64,000 bases of DNA, from the NCBI RefSeq assembly GCF_900104035.1, contig NZ_FNIT01000001.1, forward strand, positions 310,001-374,000. Direction: 5' to 3'. Shown here in pieces: positions 1-8,788 of this stretch (positions within the stretch are counted from its first letter, which is position 1; the number at the start of each line of letters is the position of its first letter). The notes beneath the pieces were generated by a model. The model worked only from the letters and a program-made list of their open reading frames with translations. It made no database searches and was not told the DNA's origin. The DNA is from Aureimonas jatrophae. Its GTDB lineage: Bacteria > Pseudomonadota > Alphaproteobacteria > Rhizobiales > Rhizobiaceae. A program made the translations under genes and the position numbers.

Positions 1-712
1 GCGACTTGCCGACGTCCTTGCCGAGCGCGGCGAGGAAGGTGTTCGCCATGCCGCCGCCGATCACGAGGCAGTCGACCTTGGCGACGAGGTTCTGGAGAAG
101 GTCGATCTTGGTCGAGACCTTCGCGCCGCCGACGATCGCGATCACCGGCTTCTCCGGGCGTCCGAGACCCTTCTCCAGCGCCTCCAGCTCGGCCTGCATG
201 GTGCGGCCGGCATAGGCGGGAAGGTGATGGGCCAGACCCTCGGTCGAGGCATGGGCGCGGTGCGCCGCCGAAAAGGCGTCGTTGACGTAGAGGTCGCCGA
301 GCGAGGCAAGCTGCGACACGAAGGTCTCGTCGTTCTGTTCCTCGCCCGCGTGGAAGCGCGTGTTCTCGAGGAGGAGGACGTCGCCGTCCGTCATGTTGGC
401 GACGATGCCCTCGGCCACCGGACCGACGCAGTCCTCGGCAAAGCCCACCGGCTTGCCGAGCTTCTCCGCCAGCGCCTCGCCGATCGGCCGCAGCGACTGC
501 GCGGGGTCGAGCTTGCCCTTCGGGCGACCGAAATGCGCCAGCAGGATGACGCGGCCACCCTTGTCGGCGATCTCGCGGATGGTCGGCAGTACGCGGTCGA
601 TGCGCGTGGCATCGGAAACGCGCCCGTCCTGGACCGGCACGTTGAGATCGACGCGGACGAGCACGCGCTTGCCCGAAACGTCGGCGTCGTCGAGGCTCTT
701 GAACGGATTCAT
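1..712 (-). CDS. pgk: Phosphoglycerate kinase, 3' part outside window
   Basis: Cytosolic glycolytic enzyme that moves phosphate between 1,3-bisphosphoglycerate and ADP. About 237 of the usual ~400 residues are present, covering the N-domain; the nucleotide-binding C-domain lies beyond the window edge. Visible family blocks are RVDLNVP at residues 20-26, GRPKG at 62-66, LLENTRFH at 114-121 and GGAKVSTK at 195-202. The ATG at 712 gives the expected short leader before RVDLNVP. It follows gap on the same strand after 94 bp, so the two are probably co-transcribed. Incomplete only because of the window boundary; no lesion is seen. Confidence 0.97.
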   Translation of the reverse strand, partial: MNPFKSLDDADVSGKRVLVRVDLNVPVQDGRVSDATRIDRVLPTIREIADKGGRVILLAHFGRPKGKLDPAQSLRPIGEALAEKLGKPVGFAEDCVGPVAEGIVANMTDGDVLLLENTRFHAGEEQNDETFVSQLASLGDLYVNDAFSAAHRAHASTEGLAHHLPAYAGRTMQAELEALEKGLGRPEKPVIAIVGGAKVSTKIDLLQNLVAKVDCLVIGGGMANTFLAALGKDVGKS

Positions 713-806
713 GGGACGGGCTCCGAGGGGAGGGCCGCCCCGATGGCGGCCGGGGAACGAGACGGGAAGGGCGGGATGCCGTCGCACCCCACCCTTGCTG
801 CAGGAA

Positions 807-1820
807 TTACCGGGCGTTGTGCATCGCCAGCGCGGTGTCCGACATGCGGTTCGAGAAGCCCCACTCGTTGTCGTACCACGAGAGGATGCGCACGAAGTTG
901 CCGCCCAGAACCTTGGTCTGGTCCATGGCGAAGACCGAGGAGTGAGGGTCGTGGTTGAAGTCGTGGGACACGTTCGGGTCGAGCGTGTAGCCGAGGATGC
1001 CCTTCAGCGGGCCGTCGGCCGCCGCCTTGATGGCGTTCTGGATCTCTTCCACGGTGGTGTTGCGCTTGGCCGTGAACTTGAAGTCCACGACCGAGACGTT
1101 GGGCGTCGGCACGCGGATCGACGAGCCGTCGAGCTTGCCCTTGAGCTGGGGCAGCACGAGGCCGATCGCCTTGGCCGCGCCGGTCGAGGTCGGGATCATC
1201 GACAGGGCCGCCGCGCGGGCGCGGTAGAGGTCCTTGTGCATCGTGTCGAGCGTCGGCTGGTCGCCCGTGTAGGAATGGATCGTCGTCATGAAGCCGGTCT
1301 CGATGCCGACCGTCTCGTCGAGGATCTTGGCAACCGGCGCGAGGCAGTTCGTCGTGCACGAGGCGTTGGAGACGATCTTGTCGTCCGCCGTTAGCGTGTC
1401 GTGGTTGACGCCATAGACGATCGTCTTCTCGTTCTCGGCCTTGGTGAGAGGGCCGGAGATCAGGACCTTCTTGGCGCCCGCCTCGAGGTGGGCGGAGGCC
1501 TTGGCCGGGTCGGTGAAGATGCCGGTGCACTCGAAGGCGATGTCGATGCCCATCTCGCCCCAGGGCAGGTTCTTCGGGTCGCGCTCGGCGGTCACGCGCA
1601 TCGGGCCGCGGCCGACGTCGATCGTGTCGCCCTGCACCGTCACCGTGCCGGGGAAGCGGCCGTGCACCGAGTCATAGCGGATGAGGTGGGCGTTGGTCTC
1701 GACCGGGCCGAGGTCGTTGATCGCCACCACCTCGATGTCGGTGCGGCCCGACTCGACGATGGCGCGAAGCACGTTGCGGCCGATCCGGCCAAATCCGTTG
1801 ATCGCGACGCGAACTGCCAT
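807..1820 (-). CDS. gap: Type I glyceraldehyde-3-phosphate dehydrogenase
   Basis: Oxidises and phosphorylates glyceraldehyde-3-phosphate to 1,3-bisphosphoglycerate in central carbon metabolism. The 337-residue product has the normal family length. It shows the Rossmann start [10 protein letters not shown] at residues 7-16, an Asp in VVAINDLG (36) that suggests NAD preference, the catalytic cysteine at 155 in [11 protein letters not shown], and the downstream HSYTGDQ block. The ATG at 1820 begins exactly at MAVRVAING; the frame stays open upstream but without family similarity. It heads the gap-pgk pair. In many rhizobia tkt lies directly upstream; here the next gene upstream is the divergent DUF4164 gene. 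Confidence 0.98.
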   Translation of the reverse strand: MAVRVAINGFGRIGRNVLRAIVESGRTDIEVVAINDLGPVETNAHLIRYDSVHGRFPGTVTVQGDTIDVGRGPMRVTAERDPKNLPWGEMGIDIAFECTGIFTDPAKASAHLEAGAKKVLISGPLTKAENEKTIVYGVNHDTLTADDKIVSNASCTTNCLAPVAKILDETVGIETGFMTTIHSYTGDQPTLDTMHKDLYRARAAALSMIPTSTGAAKAIGLVLPQLKGKLDGSSIRVPTPNVSVVDFKFTAKRNTTVEEIQNAIKAAADGPLKGILGYTLDPNVSHDFNHDPHSSVFAMDQTKVLGGNFVRILSWYDNEWGFSNRMSDTALAMHNAR

Positions 1821-2146
1821 GGGAACTCTCCTAGCGATCCGGTCGGGACGACCGGCACGGGTGGGGTTTAACGCGCTCGGGCAGCGCGCAAAGGGGCGGA
1901 AGTCGGGATCGGAACGTCGGGTCGCGGCACGCAAACAGCCCCTCGAAGGTCCGGGAAGCGCATCCGATGGGAGCGGCGCGCCGCGCGGCGGCCCTCGCTT
2001 GACCCCAGGAGGCGAGGCTTGTCAACGCCGCCCTGCAAGCCGCCTTTTCCTCCTAGGCCAGTCGCGTTAAAGCGATAGATGAGGATCGCGTCCCAAACCG
2101 GGGCGGGGCGCGCTTCCCCGAGGGGACGGCTGGAAGAGGGGACGGC
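1821..2146. promoter_or_regulatory. Divergent intergenic region, gap / DUF4164
   Basis: A 326-bp gap between divergent genes that must hold promoters for both sides. On the minus strand a TTGACA hexamer is present (complement of 2020-2025), a plausible -35 for gap about 200 bp upstream of its ATG, but no convincing -10 follows at 17 bp. No tkt remnant, RNA structure or repeat was recognised here. The promoter assignment is inference. Confidence 0.35.
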
Positions 2147-2422
2147 ATGACGCGCGACCGCCTGGACGAGGCCACGCTGCGCCTGCAGCGCTCGATCGAG
2201 CGACTGGAGCGGGCCGCCGAGGCGCGTGTCGTGCGCCAGGAAGTGGCCGACGGCGCCGAGGAGGAGGTGCAGCGCATGACCGCCGACCGTTCGCGCCTGG
2301 CCGCCGAACTCGACACCGCGCTGACGCGTGCCGAACGGCTCGAAGGCGCCAACCGCGAGGTTTCGCGCCGGCTCGTGACCGCGATGGAGGCGATTCGCGA
2401 CGTCCTCTCCCGACGCGCCTGA
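2147..2422 (+). CDS. DUF4164-type small coiled-coil protein
   Basis: A 91-residue highly charged protein, helical almost throughout with heptad-like spacing and no membrane segment or signal. Small coiled-coil proteins annotated DUF4164 are typically found just upstream of zapA in Rhizobiales, and this one has that position: 24 bp separate its stop from the zapA start. Context suggests a role with the division apparatus, but no function is established. The ATG at 2147 follows the purine-rich stretch ggaagagggg. The family name rests on context and character rather than on a sequence search. Confidence 0.75.
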   Translation: MTRDRLDEATLRLQRSIERLERAAEARVVRQEVADGAEEEVQRMTADRSRLAAELDTALTRAERLEGANREVSRRLVTAMEAIRDVLSRRA

Positions 2423-2446
2423 TCCCGCCGCCAGAAAGTCCGACCC

Positions 2447-2812
2447 ATGCCCCAGATCGTCGTCACCATCGATGCCAAGACCTACCGCATGGCCTGCGCC
2501 GAGGGCGAGGAAGCGCATCTCGTCGAGCTGGCTGCCCAGATGGACGGCCGCATCAACGAGCTGCGCGGCTCGTTCGGCGAGATCGGGGACCAGCGCCTGG
2601 CGATCATGGCCGGCATCATGGCAAGCGACGAGCTGTCCGATGCCCAGGCGCGCATCGCCGGTCTCGAGGCGGAACTGGCGGAGGCCCGCGAGCGTGAACG
2701 CGAGATGTCGCGCGGCGGCGAGGCCGGCGACCGGCGCCTTGCCGAACACCTGAACGGCGTCTCCGACGTTCTCGACGAGATCAGCGCGAAGCTCGAGGAC
2801 TACCGCCGCTAG
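2447..2812 (+). CDS. zapA: Cell division protein ZapA
   Basis: FtsZ-ring associated protein that cross-links FtsZ filaments at midcell. The 121-residue product begins with the typical ZapA globular head (PQIVVTIDAKTYRMACAEGE, then a run on maintaining LAAQMDGRIN), followed by a helical C-terminal tail ending in SAKLEDYRR. Length is normal for the alphaproteobacterial form. It is the second gene of the DUF4164-zapA pair. In many proteobacteria 6S RNA and the formyl-THF cyclo-ligase follow zapA directly; here an SDR gene sits in between. Confidence 0.92.
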   Translation: MPQIVVTIDAKTYRMACAEGEEAHLVELAAQMDGRINELRGSFGEIGDQRLAIMAGIMASDELSDAQARIAGLEAELAEAREREREMSRGGEAGDRRLAEHLNGVSDVLDEISAKLEDYRR

Positions 2813-2970
2813 CCGGTCGCCCCTCCCGACCGCGCGTCCCGTGCCCGGCGGTTCGGCCCGTTCCGTCGACGGGACGGGATTTCGCCGGTTGACCGGGACG
2901 CCCGCCGCGCCACCTGCGACGCATCCGTCGAGGCCGGTGCCGTCCGGCCTTGTATCCGTCGAGGTCCCCC

Positions 2971-3762
2971 ATGGCATCTTCCTCCCGCGCGCTCGTGACC
3001 GGGGCTTCGGCCGGCATAGGGCGAAGCTACGCGGAGCATCTGGCGCGGACGGGTTGCGCCCTGGTTCTCGTCGCGCGCCGCCGCGACAGGCTGGACGATC
3101 TGGCGGCCGAGCTTCGGGCCGCGCACGGTGTCGAGGTCGAGGTGCTGCCGGCCGATCTCGGCGATCCGGTCGGCGTGGCGGCGGTGGCCGAGCGCCTCGG
3201 TGCCTCGCCTCCGGTCGATCTCCTGGTCAACAACGCCGGCTATGCGGCCAGAGGCATGGTCGCCGAACTGGATCCCGCCGCACTCGCCGACATGATTCAG
3301 GTCAACGTCGTGGCGCTGGCCCAGCTCTCGCACGCCGCCATGAAGGCCATGCGCGCGGCGGGGCGTGGGCGGATCATCAACGTCTCCTCCGGGACGGTCT
3401 TCGCCAATCTTCCGGGCAATGCCGGCTATGGCGCGACCAAGAACTTCGTGACGGCCTTCACGCGCACCCTGCAGGTCGAGGCGGAGGGGACCGGTGTCGA
3501 GGTCCAGCTCCTGATCCCGGGCGTGATCGCCACCGATTTTCATACGGTCGCGGGCAACGATCTCTCGCGTTTTCCGCCCGAGCGCGTCATGCAGGCCGAC
3601 GACCTCGTGGTCGCCTCGCTGCGCGCCCTGGATATGGGCGAGTCCGTGTGCATTCCCTCGCTGCCGGACGTGTCGACCTGGGACCGCTATGGGGAGGCGG
3701 AGGCCGCGTGCTGGGCGAACGTCTCGCGCGACAAGCCGGCCGCGCGATACCATGGCGCCTGA
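2971..3762 (+). CDS. Short-chain dehydrogenase/reductase (SDR)
   Basis: A 263-residue classical SDR, a cytosolic NAD(P)-dependent oxidoreductase of unknown substrate. Visible motifs are the cofactor loop TGASAGIG at residues 9-16, NNAG near 90, the catalytic Ser in NVSSGTVF, and the YGATK catalytic pair. The basic run VARRRDRL after strand two suggests NADP(H) use. ATG 2971 was chosen because the family fold starts at once; an in-frame ATG at 2950 would add seven residues. It stands 158 bp after zapA and just before the 6S RNA, splitting an otherwise conserved neighbourhood. Nothing nearby names its substrate. Confidence 0.88.
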   Translation: MASSSRALVTGASAGIGRSYAEHLARTGCALVLVARRRDRLDDLAAELRAAHGVEVEVLPADLGDPVGVAAVAERLGASPPVDLLVNNAGYAARGMVAELDPAALADMIQVNVVALAQLSHAAMKAMRAAGRGRIINVSSGTVFANLPGNAGYGATKNFVTAFTRTLQVEAEGTGVEVQLLIPGVIATDFHTVAGNDLSRFPPERVMQADDLVVASLRALDMGESVCIPSLPDVSTWDRYGEAEAACWANVSRDKPAARYHGA

Positions 3763-3794
3763 GATCACTGGTCAGAGGCCTGCAACTCGCCTAT

Positions 3795-3970
3795 CTTCTG
3801 TCTCGGCGGACTGCGCGGCGCGACAGGGACGACTTATTCCCCGGGGCCTTACGCATCCCTGAGGGAGCTGTCCCTGACCCGGCCCCTGGGCCGGGACACA
3901 CGGCGCCCACCTACTCTGTAGGTTCCCGGGATCGACTGTTTCCATCGGCCGAGGTGGTCCGCCGCTTGCT
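3795..3970 (+). ncRNA. ssrS: 6S RNA
   Basis: 6S RNA binds the housekeeping sigma-factor holoenzyme and acts as a promoter mimic. The gene was located by position, directly before the formyl-THF cyclo-ligase, and by structure. A closing stem pairs CGGCGGAC (3804-3811) with GTCCGCCG (3957-3964). A terminal hairpin CCCGGCCC-CT-GGGCCGGG spans 3878-3895. A small hairpin CCTAC-TCT-GTAGG (3910-3922) sits on the 3' side of the open bubble, as in alphaproteobacterial 6S RNAs. The ends are approximate. A covariance search with the 6S model would settle the boundaries. Confidence 0.83.
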
Positions 3971-4003
3971 TTCCCTACTCTATCCTTCTGCCGCCCGGTC
4001 CCG

Positions 4004-4600
4004 ATGAGCGACGGCGACATCGATGCCCGCAAACGCGCCCTGCGCGGCAAGGCCATGCGGCGCCGCGACGGGCTGGATCCGAGCGACCGCTCGCTCGACG
4101 CGCTGGCGATCACGCGGCACGTCCTGGCGTTCCTGCCGGACGACGGGAGCCCGGTCGCGGCCTATCTCGCGATCCGCTCCGAGGTCGACCCGGCCCTTCT
4201 GGTCTCGCTGCTCCGGCAGGCCGGACGATCGGTCGGCGTCCCTGCGATCGACGGCCATGAACTTCGCTTTCGGATCGTGCGCGACGACGGACCGCTGGAG
4301 CCGCAGGGCTTCGGCACCCGCGCGCCGGGAAGCGACGTCCCCGAGATCGTGCCATCCGTGATTCTCGTGCCGCTTCTGGCCTTCGATGCCGCGGGCCGCC
4401 GGCTCGGCTACGGGCGTGGCTTCTACGATCGCGCGATCGCGCGCGCCCGCGGGAACGGTCGGGTCCTGGCCGTCGGTCTCGCCTTTGCATCCCAGCTCGT
4501 GGAACATGTGCCGACCGACGAGCACGACCAGACGCTGGATGCCGTGGTTACGGAAAACGGAGTTCTGGTCCCCACCGCAGCGGTTTCTCCGTCGCGCTAG
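4004..4600 (+). CDS. 5-formyltetrahydrofolate cyclo-ligase
   Basis: ATP-dependent enzyme (MTHFS/YgfA family) that converts 5-formyl-THF to 5,10-methenyl-THF, a folate salvage step in the cytosol. The 198-residue protein shows an N-terminal Lys/Arg-rich helix ending in RRRDGLD, the central EVDPALL region, and the family signature GRRLGYGRGFYDR near residue 130, whose Gly-rich loop binds ATP. It lies immediately downstream of 6S RNA, the usual arrangement, which supports both calls. Its last 53 bases overlap the convergent lipoprotein gene. Confidence 0.95.
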   Translation: MSDGDIDARKRALRGKAMRRRDGLDPSDRSLDALAITRHVLAFLPDDGSPVAAYLAIRSEVDPALLVSLLRQAGRSVGVPAIDGHELRFRIVRDDGPLEPQGFGTRAPGSDVPEIVPSVILVPLLAFDAAGRRLGYGRGFYDRAIARARGNGRVLAVGLAFASQLVEHVPTDEHDQTLDAVVTENGVLVPTAAVSPSR

Positions 4601-5093
4601 CGATCACCCGCATCGAGGGTGCCGCGAGGATCTGCGTCCAGTATCGCGTGCCGCCGTCGCCGATCCGGGCGCCGGCAAAGCCGATCTCCGTGACGTTGGG
4701 GTTCAGGAGGTTGCGCCGGTGGCCGGGCGAGTTGATCCAGCCCTTCATCGCCGCCGCGTAGTCGGGATAGCCGCGTCCGATGTTCTCGGCGACCGTCCCC
4801 CAATGGTAGCCGGCCCGTTCCGCACGACTGGGCAGGGCACCGGCGACCGCATGGTCCATCCGGTCGGCGCGCGCCATGGCCTCGCTCTGGCGGGACGCGG
4901 CAAGATCGAGTTGCGCGTTCGTGCGCAGGGGCTTGAGGCCGTTCGCCTCCCGAAACGCGTTCACGGCGCGCAGGCCCTCGTCGCGCTCGATCGGAAGCGT
5001 TTGCACGAAGTTCGCCGGTGCCTTCGCATCGAAGGACAGGCAGCCCGCGAGTGCGAGCAGGGGCAGGACAGCGAGGACAGCAAGGCGCGGCAC
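4548..5093 (-). CDS. CAP/SCP-family lipoprotein
   Basis: A 181-residue secreted protein of the cysteine-rich secretory/PR-1 (CAP) superfamily. A GTG at 5093 gives a compact signal with lipobox LAGC at residues 14-17, so it is predicted to be a lipoprotein. The CAP domain shows FREANGLKPLRTNAQLDLAA, MDHAV, TVAENIGRGY and GWINSPGHRRNLLNPN, including the conserved His/Glu residues. An upstream ATG would place about 30 polar residues before the hydrophobic core and is less likely. The biochemical function of bacterial CAP proteins is mostly unknown. Its 3' end overlaps the convergent cyclo-ligase gene by 53 bp. Confidence 0.88.
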   Translation of the reverse strand: MPRLAVLAVLPLLALAGCLSFDAKAPANFVQTLPIERDEGLRAVNAFREANGLKPLRTNAQLDLAASRQSEAMARADRMDHAVAGALPSRAERAGYHWGTVAENIGRGYPDYAAAMKGWINSPGHRRNLLNPNVTEIGFAGARIGDGGTRYWTQILAAPSMRVIASATEKPLRWGPELRFP

Positions 5094-5186
5094 GTGAGAT
5101 CGGTCTTTCGGCGGGTCGAGCGCTCGAAGCCGAGGCGTCGGTGCCCTAGCTCCCCGCCCGACCATGCATGGGAAGGATACGCTGCG

Positions 5187-5816
5187 ATGATCGAACTCTT
5201 CACCTGGACGACGCCCAACGGCGAGAAGCCGATCATCATGCTCGAGGAATGCGAGCTCCCCTACGAGCTGCGCCTCCTCGACATCTCGACCGGCAAACAG
5301 AAGGAATCGGACTTTCTTGCGATCAATCCGAACGGGCGCATCCCGGCGATCCGGGACACGGAGACCGGACAGCGCGTGTTCGAAAGCGGTGCGATCCTGA
5401 TCCATCTCGCCGAGAAAAGCGGTCGCCTTCTCGCCAAAACCGGGCCCGACCAGGCGGAAGCCCTGTCCTGGACCTTCTTCCAGGCCGGCGGAACGGGACC
5501 GATGATCGGCCAGGTGCACTACTTCCGCAACGCCAAGGAACGCTCGGACTTCGCGATCCGGCGCTTCGAGACCGAGTCGCGCCGGCTGCTCGGCGTGCTC
5601 GACGCGCATCTCAAGGACCGGGAATGGCTCGCCGGCGACTACTCGATCGCCGACGTCATGAACTGGAGCTGGGCGGTATCAGGGCTGAAGGGACTGGAAG
5701 CGCGCGGCGACTTTCCGAACCTGTCCGCCTGGGCCGACAGGGTGGGCGCACGTCCCGCGGTGCGCCGCGCGCTCGACAAGCTCCAGAGCGCGAAGTCGGC
5801 CCTGCCCGCGTCCTGA
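5187..5816 (+). CDS. Glutathione S-transferase family protein (Nu-class-like)
   Basis: A 209-residue cytosolic GST. The N-terminal thioredoxin-like domain starts MIELFTWTTPNGEKP, where TPNG matches the Nu-class (YfcG/YghU) active-site loop; NGRIPAI carries the cis-Pro and FESGAILIHLAEK the glutathione-binding Glu-Ser pair. A helical C-terminal domain follows with the N-capping motif SIADVMNWSW. Nu-class enzymes act mainly as disulfide-bond reductases; that role is inferred. The gene stands alone between the CAP lipoprotein and the phosphodiesterase. Confidence 0.9.
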   Translation: MIELFTWTTPNGEKPIIMLEECELPYELRLLDISTGKQKESDFLAINPNGRIPAIRDTETGQRVFESGAILIHLAEKSGRLLAKTGPDQAEALSWTFFQAGGTGPMIGQVHYFRNAKERSDFAIRRFETESRRLLGVLDAHLKDREWLAGDYSIADVMNWSWAVSGLKGLEARGDFPNLSAWADRVGARPAVRRALDKLQSAKSALPAS

Positions 5817-5875
5817 CGGGACGTGCCTGAATCGCCCGGATATGCTGAAGACGGGCGAGACGAAAAGGAGAGAGC

Positions 5876-6700
5876 GTGCGCTTCCTGTTTTTGGGCGACA
5901 TGGTGGGCAGGTCGGGCCGAACCGCCGTGGCGGAGCGGTTGCCAAGCCTCGTCGAGGATTGGCGGCTCGACTTCGTGGTAGTGAACGGAGAGAACGCGGC
6001 CGGCGGCTTCGGCATCACCGAGGAGATCCTGGAGCGCACGCTCGAAGCGGGTGCCGACGTCGTGACGACCGGCAACCATGCGTTCGACCAGCGGGAAGCG
6101 CTGGCCTTCGCGCCCCGGCAGGAACGCTTCCTGAGACCGGCCAACTATCCGCCCGGGACGCCGGGACGCGGTTCCGGCCTGTTCGAGTCGCGCTCGGGCG
6201 CGCGCGTTCTTGTCGCCAACGTCATGGGTCGCGCCTTCATGCATCCCGAGCTGGACGACCCGTTTCGGGCGGCGGAAAGCATCATCTCCTCATGCCCCTT
6301 GGGCGAACAGGCCGACGCCATCGTCCTCGACTTCCACGCCGAGGCGACGAGCGAGAAGCAGAGCATGGGTCACTTCCTCGACGGGCGCGTGTCGGTCGTC
6401 GTCGGGACCCATACGCACGTGCCGACCGCCGATCACCAGATCCTCGCGAACGGTACGGCCTACCAATCCGATGCCGGCATGTGCGGCGACTACGACTCGT
6501 CGCTCGGCATGGACAAGGAGGAGCCGCTGAACCGCTTCCTCACCCGCGTGCCGCGCGGACGCTTCGAGGCGGCCGAGGGCCCGGCGACGATCTGTGGGCT
6601 GGCGGTGGAGATCTCCGACCGCACGGGCCTTGCCGAGCGTGTGGCGGCCGTGCGCCTGGGTCCGAGGCTCTCCGAGAGCGTCCCCGACTTCTGGCTCTGA
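5876..6700 (+). CDS. YmdB-family metallophosphoesterase (TIGR00282)
   Basis: A 274-residue calcineurin-like phosphoesterase of the YmdB/TIGR00282 family, whose characterised Bacillus member hydrolyses cyclic nucleotide and 2',3'-cyclic phosphate substrates. Metal-binding motifs are in place: FLGDMVGRSG at residues 4-13, VVNGENAAGG, TTGNHAFD and VVGTHTHVPTAD. Start is GTG at 5876, preceded by the strong ribosome site aaaaggagag. It commonly lies between the formyl-THF ligase and yebC in alphaproteobacteria, as here. Confidence 0.93.
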   Translation: MRFLFLGDMVGRSGRTAVAERLPSLVEDWRLDFVVVNGENAAGGFGITEEILERTLEAGADVVTTGNHAFDQREALAFAPRQERFLRPANYPPGTPGRGSGLFESRSGARVLVANVMGRAFMHPELDDPFRAAESIISSCPLGEQADAIVLDFHAEATSEKQSMGHFLDGRVSVVVGTHTHVPTADHQILANGTAYQSDAGMCGDYDSSLGMDKEEPLNRFLTRVPRGRFEAAEGPATICGLAVEISDRTGLAERVAAVRLGPRLSESVPDFWL

Positions 6701-6819
6701 ACTCCTCGAACCGCCTTATTCGCACGGCAGCGTCCCCGCGCGGCGGACGGGCAAACGGGGACGTCATGACGGATCGGACAACTCCTCGCGCAGATGGCGG
6801 CCGCCGAGCCGAGGCGGCG

Positions 6820-7029
6820 ATGCGGCATCTCCTGTGCGCGCTGGTCGCCCTCGTGTCCTTCGCGGTCTCGTCGCCGATGCCGCTGCGTCTGCCGCATGCT
6901 CAGGCCGCGGACCTGCGACGATCCTCGCTCATCCAACTGGACGATGACGAGGACCGCGAGATGCTGCTGGCATCGCTGGATGAGCTCGAGGGCGAGGACG
7001 ACGACGACCCGGAGGAGCCGAGCCGCTAG
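6820..7029 (+). CDS. Small secreted protein with acidic tail
   Basis: A 69-residue hypothetical protein. From ATG 6820, preceded by gagg at five bases, it has a typical signal peptide (MRHLLCALVALV, cleavage likely after HAQA). The mature part is only about 40 residues and ends in a strongly acidic run rich in Asp/Glu (LDDDEDREM, EGEDDDDPEE). An alternative ATG at 6766 would add 18 polar residues. It lies 119 bp downstream of the phosphodiesterase and its stop overlaps the convergent MBL gene by 4 bp. Not recognised; cation binding in the periplasm is only a guess from composition. Confidence 0.55.
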   Translation: MRHLLCALVALVSFAVSSPMPLRLPHAQAADLRRSSLIQLDDDEDREMLLASLDELEGEDDDDPEEPSR

Positions 7030-7829
7030 ACGCCCTGCAGGATGATCACGGTCGGCTGGCGCGGAAGCGTGCGCGCGGACAACTCGATCGAGCGTTCCGC
7101 CCGCCGTTCCACCGCGAAGTCCGGGATCTGCTCCAGGAACCGCTCGATTGGCGTGCGAAAGCGGTGCATCGGCAGGACGACCGAGGAGTGAAGGCGTTCG
7201 GCGATCTCGCCCATGCCCCGCTGGCTCATGGTCCACGATCCGTCGACCGGCACCATCAGGACGTCGAGCCGTCCGATCGCCGCGTAGTCCTCGTCGGTGA
7301 GCATGTGATGGAGGTGGCCGAGATGCCCGATGCAGAGGCCCGCCACCTCGACCACGAAGATCGAGTTTCCGTCCGCCTCGAAGGTTCCATAGCGGTTGAT
7401 GTCGGTCGGCACGTTGCGCACCAGGACATCGCCCACGGTCACGTTATGCTTGGCCGCGCCCCCGGCCGGGTTCCAGCCGCGCAGGACCGTTCCGATCGCG
7501 GGGTCGGGGTAGTCCGTGTAATGCGTGCCGTGCGCCTTGTTCATGGTCACGATGTCGGGAAGCGGACCCGGCCCGGCGTGGCCCGCATAGTCGGTCGCGA
7601 GACGGATTCCCTCCGGGCTCTCCACGACATAGGTCGCATGGGCGGCATAGGTGATGCGCACCGTGTCGCCGACCCGCGCCTGCGCCGCGCGCTGCGGCGG
7701 CGCGGCGCCGAGTTGGGCGAACCGGACGCCCGGAAGCCGGTCGGCGATCGCCAGACACGAGGAGACCCCCTCCTGCGCGAGGACCGGCGAGCCGGCGAGA
7801 ACCGCAAGGGCGGCGAGAACGAGGCGCAT
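7026..7829 (-). CDS. Secreted MBL-fold metallohydrolase
   Basis: A 267-residue protein with a signal peptide (cleavage near VLAQ) and a UlaG-like metallo-beta-lactamase fold. Recognisable parts are [13 protein letters not shown] (first strand), LATDYAGH, the metal-loop variant [11 protein letters not shown], the central [12 protein letters not shown] and the late [10 protein letters not shown] histidine. The canonical HxHxDH loop is altered to HGTHYTD, so metal occupancy and activity are uncertain. The substrate is unknown. It is convergent with the preceding small ORF and divergent from yebC. Confidence 0.82.
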   Translation of the reverse strand: MRLVLAALAVLAGSPVLAQEGVSSCLAIADRLPGVRFAQLGAAPPQRAAQARVGDTVRITYAAHATYVVESPEGIRLATDYAGHAGPGPLPDIVTMNKAHGTHYTDYPDPAIGTVLRGWNPAGGAAKHNVTVGDVLVRNVPTDINRYGTFEADGNSIFVVEVAGLCIGHLGHLHHMLTDEDYAAIGRLDVLMVPVDGSWTMSQRGMGEIAERLHSSVVLPMHRFRTPIERFLEQIPDFAVERRAERSIELSARTLPRQPTVIILQGV

Positions 7830-8023
7830 CGGCGAGACCTTTCGGCATCGGAACCGGCATGAAGCCCGGAGCCGTCAGCCTTTCACGGACCGCGCGCCCG
7901 GCAAAGTCACCTTCCCGGGAGGCACGGACCCCTCCCGCCCTCCGCCCGCGTTGCTGGACGCGGCGGGGCCGGCCGCTTTATACAGCCCCACCTCACGAAC
8001 CCACCCGAACGAGAAGGTGTCCG

Positions 8024-8773
8024 ATGGCCGGTCATTCCCAATTCAAGAACATCATGCATCGCAAGGGCCGCCAGGACGCGGTCCGCTCCAAGATGTTCTC
8101 CAAGCTCGCGCGCGAGATCACCGTCGCCGCCAAGACCGGCATGGCCGATCCCGAGATGAACCCGCGCCTGCGGCTGGCGATCAACAACGCCAAGGCGCAG
8201 TCCATGCCCAAGGACAACATCCAGCGCGCCATCAACAAGGCGATCGGCGGCGATACGGAGAACTATGACGAGGTGCGCTACGAGGGGTACGGCCCCGGCG
8301 GCGTGGCCGTGATCGTCGAGGCGCTCACCGACAACCGCAATCGCACGGCGTCCAACGTCCGCTCCTACTTCACCAAGGCCGGCGGAGCGCTGGGCGAAAC
8401 CAACTCGGTCTCGTTTCTGTGGGACCGGGTCGGCGAGATCGTCTATCCCGCCAAGGCGGGGGACGCCGACACGGTGATGGAGGCCGCGATCGAGGCGGGT
8501 GCCGACGACGTCCAGTCCGACGAGGACGGTCACCGCATCATCACCGCGTTCGGCGACCTGAACGACGTCGCCGCGGCGCTGGAAAAGAGCCTCGGCGAGG
8601 CCGAGAGCGTCAAGATCATCTGGCGGCCGCAGACCGGCGCCCCGGTGGACGAGGACAAGGCCCAGTCGGTGCTGCGCCTCATCGCCAACCTCGAGGACGA
8701 CGACGACGTGCAGAACGTCTACGCCAACTTCGAGGTCGACGAAGAGGTCATGGCCAAGCTCTCGGCGGCCTGA
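8024..8773 (+). CDS. yebC: YebC/PmpR family protein
   Basis: A 249-residue member of the YebC family, cytosolic proteins described as transcriptional regulators and, in more recent work, as ribosome-associated factors for proline-rich translation. It begins with the invariant [19 protein letters not shown] and carries the later blocks [15 protein letters not shown] and NRTASNVR, then the acidic C-terminal domain. In alphaproteobacteria yebC commonly precedes ruvC; here a minus-strand Tad cluster separates them by 2.7 kb. ATG 8024 is clear, at the end of a 190-bp upstream gap. Confidence 0.97.
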   Translation: MAGHSQFKNIMHRKGRQDAVRSKMFSKLAREITVAAKTGMADPEMNPRLRLAINNAKAQSMPKDNIQRAINKAIGGDTENYDEVRYEGYGPGGVAVIVEALTDNRNRTASNVRSYFTKAGGALGETNSVSFLWDRVGEIVYPAKAGDADTVMEAAIEAGADDVQSDEDGHRIITAFGDLNDVAAALEKSLGEAESVKIIWRPQTGAPVDEDKAQSVLRLIANLEDDDDVQNVYANFEVDEEVMAKLSAA

Positions 8774-8788
8774 CACGCCGCGGTCGCC

